Part shown: one piece after another, positions 61,616 through 64,000 of the stretch
Layout of the letters: each line of letters starts with the position of its first letter
How positions within the stretch are numbered: the stretch's first letter is position 1
DNA from: Burkholderiales bacterium
GTDB taxonomy: Bacteria > Pseudomonadota > Gammaproteobacteria > Burkholderiales > WYBJ01
Length of the DNA: 64,000 bases
Reading direction: 5' to 3'
Assembly: GCA_020848435.1 (NCBI GenBank)
Contig: JADLAC010000002.1
Span: 227,646-291,645, forward strand
Notes under the pieces: generated by a model
Seen by the model: only the letters and a program-made list of their open reading frames with translations
What the model was told of the DNA's origin: nothing
The model's database searches: none
Translations under genes and position numbers: made by a program

Positions 61616-62764
61616 ATGAAGATTGCATCCGTGCGGGCATACCCGATCTCGATGCCGCTCGCCGTGCCGCGCTGGACCGCGCACGAGCTGATGAAGTCCG
61701 CCAGCGTCATCCTCGTCGAGGTACGCACCGACGACGGCTTGGTCGGCTACGGCCAGGTGCACGGCAGCCCGCTGAAGGAGATCTGCGACTGGATCGCCCG
61801 CTTCGGCGAGCTCGTGGCCGGCATGGATGCGCTCGGCCATCTGCAGGTGTGGGAGAAGCTGTTCGCGCTGACCAGCCCGCGTCCGGGCGGGGTGCGTGCG
61901 CGCGACGGGCTGCCGCCGCCGTTGCCTCGCGCCTCACGACCGCAGGTCATGGCGGCCATCGGCGGCATCGACATCGCCCTGTGGGACATCAAGGGCAAGG
62001 CGGCAGGCGTGCCGGTGTACCGCCTGCTGGGCGGCGCGAACCGTCCCATCTTCACCTATGCGACCGGCGGACAGTATTACGAGGGCGCGGCGCTCGACGA
62101 CTGCGCGCGCGAGCTGGCCGCGTTCGTGGCCAACGGCTACCGCGCGGTCAAGCTCAAGTGCTGCGGCGAAGCCATGACGGACGAGGTCGAACGCGTGCGC
62201 GCGACCCGTGCGGCGATCGGCCCGGACACGCTGCTCATGCTCGACATGAACGCACCTTACGCCCTCGACGACTGTATCAAATTCGCCCATGCCGTCGAAC
62301 CCTTCGGCATCCACTGGCTGGAGGAGCCACTGCACTGGTATCTACAGCCGGCCGACTTCGCCCGCCTCGCCGCGGAGACTTCGATTCCGCTCGCGCACTG
62401 CGAGCGCGAGCTGACGCGCTTCAGCGTGCGCGACTTCCTCGCCAACGGTTCGGTGTACTTCGTGCAGTTCGATTCCACGCGCCATGCGGGCTTTACCGAA
62501 TCGCTGCGCATCGCGGGCTTGGCCGAGCAGTTCGGCGTGCGCATCGCGCCGCACCAGGCGCCCGAATTGCATGCCCACCTCTGCGCGGCTTTTCCCGCCG
62601 CCAGTTTCGGCGTCGAGTCGAACGGCAACCGCGAGCGCGATCCGCTGTGGTACGGCATGTACACGCGCAGGCCCGAAATTCGCGCAAGCCAGGTCCATTT
62701 GGACGATGTGCCCGGATTCGGCATCGAGATCGACTGGGACTTCGTGCGCCGCTACCAGGCATGA
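61616..62764 (+). CDS. Enolase-superfamily enzyme (mandelate racemase / muconate lactonizing type)
   Basis: 382 residues, ATG with GGAG upstream. N-terminal capping domain to about residue 120, then the TIM barrel: AVKLKCCG (K-x-K position), metal ligands D in LMLDMNAPY, E in WLEEPLHW and E in LAHCERE, and the second acid/base H in IAPHQAPELHAH. Such enzymes abstract the alpha-proton of a carboxylate, leading to racemisation, dehydration or cycloisomerisation. The stop overlaps the following Bug start by four bases, so that receptor probably binds its substrate, likely a sugar acid or hydroxy acid. Confidence 0.88.
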   Translation: MKIASVRAYPISMPLAVPRWTAHELMKSASVILVEVRTDDGLVGYGQVHGSPLKEICDWIARFGELVAGMDALGHLQVWEKLFALTSPRPGGVRARDGLPPPLPRASRPQVMAAIGGIDIALWDIKGKAAGVPVYRLLGGANRPIFTYATGGQYYEGAALDDCARELAAFVANGYRAVKLKCCGEAMTDEVERVRATRAAIGPDTLLMLDMNAPYALDDCIKFAHAVEPFGIHWLEEPLHWYLQPADFARLAAETSIPLAHCERELTRFSVRDFLANGSVYFVQFDSTRHAGFTESLRIAGLAEQFGVRIAPHQAPELHAHLCAAFPAASFGVESNGNRERDPLWYGMYTRRPEIRASQVHLDDVPGFGIEIDWDFVRRYQA

Positions 62765-63801
62765 ACGACATCCTCGCGTCGATTCTGCACGCCATCTTGC
62801 GCCATCGATGGCGCAAGGAGCCGTTGAAATCTGCATTGGGTCGCTGCCTCGGCGCGGCACTCGCGGCGCTATTCCTCGCCATCGCCTCGCACGATACCGG
62901 CGCGCAATCCTACCCCTCGCGGCCGATACGCCTGGTGATACCGTACCCGCCGGGCGGTGGCGCCGACAACGTCGCGCGCGTGTTCGTGGATAGGCTCTCG
63001 CAGGAGCTCGGCGCCCAGGTGCTGATCGACAATCGCGGCGGGGCCGCGGGCATCATCGGCGCCGATGTCGTCGCCAAGAGCAAGCCCGACGGCTACACGC
63101 TGCTCGATGATTCGAGCTCGCGCGCGGTGAATCCCTGGTTGCGCAAGCTGCCGTTCGACACGCTGAAGGACTTCGCGCCGATCGGGATGATCGTGGTCAA
63201 TCCGAACTTCCTGGTCGTTCACCCGTCGCTGCCGGTGACGAGCGTGCGCGACCTCGTCGGGCTCGCGCGGGCGCATCCGGGACAAATCGCCTACGCGTCC
63301 TCGGGCGTCGGCAGTGCGCCGCATCTTGGGGGCGCACTGTTCGAGTACCTCGCGAAGGTGAAGATGCTGCACGTCCCTTACAAAGGCGGCGGTCCCGCTC
63401 TCGCCGATCTGGTCGGCGGCCAGGTGCAAGTGCTGTTTCCGAACATCGCCTCGGGACTGCCGCACGTGCGTGCGGGCAGGCTGCGCGGCATTGCCGTGAC
63501 CTCGACCAAGCGCTCGCGGGCCGCTGCGGAATTTCCAACGATGGCTGAATCTGGGCTACCGAGCTTCGAGCTGAGCGAATGGAACGCGCTGTTCGCGCCG
63601 GCAGGGACAGCGCCGGAAACCATCGCCAAGGTCAATGCCGCGCTGGTCAAGGTGATCGCCGCAGCCGAGATTCGAGAGCGGCTGTTTCAGATTGGCGCGG
63701 AACCTTCACCGGGCAGCCCGCAGGAGCTGGACCAGTTCGTGCGCAAGGAGCTCGCCCGCTGGGGCAAGATCATCAAGGAAGTGGGCATCAAACTGGAATA
63801 G
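62761..63801 (+). CDS. Bug/TctC-type solute-binding protein (14 of 14)
   Basis: 346 residues from the ATG overlapping the upstream stop (ATGA). The signal peptide is long, with a 30-residue n-region before LGAALAALFLAIAS and cleavage near TGA (residue 48); TTG at 62824 would give a normal-length leader. Motifs: YPSRPIRLVIPYPPGGGAD, LIDNRGGAAGIIGAD, SKPDGYTLL, MLHVPYKGGGPALADL. Translationally coupled to the enolase-superfamily enzyme. Confidence 0.92.
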   Translation: MNDILASILHAILRHRWRKEPLKSALGRCLGAALAALFLAIASHDTGAQSYPSRPIRLVIPYPPGGGADNVARVFVDRLSQELGAQVLIDNRGGAAGIIGADVVAKSKPDGYTLLDDSSSRAVNPWLRKLPFDTLKDFAPIGMIVVNPNFLVVHPSLPVTSVRDLVGLARAHPGQIAYASSGVGSAPHLGGALFEYLAKVKMLHVPYKGGGPALADLVGGQVQVLFPNIASGLPHVRAGRLRGIAVTSTKRSRAAAEFPTMAESGLPSFELSEWNALFAPAGTAPETIAKVNAALVKVIAAAEIRERLFQIGAEPSPGSPQELDQFVRKELARWGKIIKEVGIKLE

Positions 63802-63955
63802 CGTCCTGCCCGGGTGCGCGAACGGCAGCTCCAGCGCCCAGGCGGCGCCGACGATTGCTCGAAGCGCCGGGGTCTAGCCCAACTTGCGCAGAATCGTGGG
63901 TCGGGGGACGCGAAATCAGTGACTTAAGTAAGAAGTCGGCACTACATCTTCGCGA

Positions 63956-64000
63956 TTAAGCGGCGCTGCGCTCGGCGTCGGCAGCAATTTCCGGGAGCCG
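63956..64000 (-). CDS. Possible 3' end of a gene entering from the right edge
   Basis: From the edge inwards the minus strand reads RLPEIAADAERSAA and then TAA. Only 14 residues are visible. The bases after this stop (minus strand, about 63945-63880) have a TG-starting, less GC-rich sequence including the palindrome ACTTAAGT, reminiscent of an insertion-sequence end. Neither call can be confirmed from this window. Confidence 0.2.
   Translation of the reverse strand, partial: RLPEIAADAERSAA

Noticed and set aside
63799..63809. TAGCGTCCTG after the last Bug stop, resembling the MITE left end
   Set aside because: Only the first eight or nine bases agree, the following bases differ and no inverted partner is present in the window; probably chance.

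Overview
This is a GC-rich, gene-dense chromosomal segment that looks betaproteobacterial, most likely Burkholderiales of the Bordetella/Alcaligenes/Cupriavidus kind. The main evidence is 14 intact genes for Bug/TctC-type periplasmic solute-binding proteins, an expansion typical of that group. Almost everything else is acyl-CoA catabolism, hydantoinase-type amide hydrolysis, or regulators of the IclR, LysR and GntR families. No tRNA, rRNA, CRISPR array, phage module or intact transposase was seen.

Layout. (1) 3-3123 (+): end of an SCP2-type thiolase, a DUF35 zinc-ribbon/OB partner, a class III CoA-transferase and a Bug protein, with the last three translationally coupled. (2) 3136-9628: an orphan gluconolactonase-type N-terminal domain, two more Bug proteins, a VWA lipoprotein and a Bug gene. 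(3) 9714-15250 (-): IclR regulator, Bug, acyl-CoA dehydrogenase, ADP-forming acyl-CoA synthetase. (4) 15417-21488 (+): a catabolic operon of crotonase, DUF35, Bug, thiolase, MaoC hydratase, a BadI/MenB-like ring hydrolase and a degenerate iron-ADH-fold protein, suited to beta-oxidation and ring opening of an alicyclic or aromatic acyl-CoA. (5) 21499-24636 (-): AhpD-like protein, Bug, MmgE/PrpD, divergent from a LysR gene. (6) 25989-43102 (+): two hydantoinase A and two hydantoinase B genes, three Bug genes, an HcnABC/opine-oxidase-like flavoprotein trio, an M19 dipeptidase-like protein, MmgE/PrpD and a CDA-fold deaminase. This looks like a catabolic island for cyclic amides or opine-like compounds. 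(7) 43212-52555: Bug, prpB, then a minus-strand operon of PrpD, double-hotdog MaoC, CoA-transferase and acyl-CoA synthetase, then an LLM-class flavin oxidoreductase. (8) 52681-60330: a GntR/HutC-controlled locus of a TcuA-like flavoprotein, two Bug genes, crotonase and a double-length CoA-transferase. (9) 60420-63801: a glutaredoxin-DinB protein, a small PEP-CTERM protein, an enolase-superfamily enzyme and a last Bug gene.

Three observations stand out. First, the glutaredoxin-DinB gene at 60420 carries an in-frame TGA exactly at the first position of its CxxC active site. A perfect 7-bp hairpin with G as the second loop base lies 22 nt downstream, which is the layout of a bacterial SECIS, so this is a candidate selenoprotein. 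Second, the two divergent promoters of region 8 each carry a pair of GTNCGKACR boxes spaced exactly 24 bp apart, flanking the GntR gene, which points to a local regulon. Third, a 190-bp MITE-like element with 25-bp terminal inverted repeats and a TA target duplication sits inside the flavoprotein operon, where it forms the stop codon of one gene and may supply the ribosome-binding site of the next.

The Bug genes have no TctA/TctB membrane partners here, so any transport would depend on components elsewhere in the genome; some Bug proteins may act as sensors or adaptors instead. Substrate assignments are inference from family membership.
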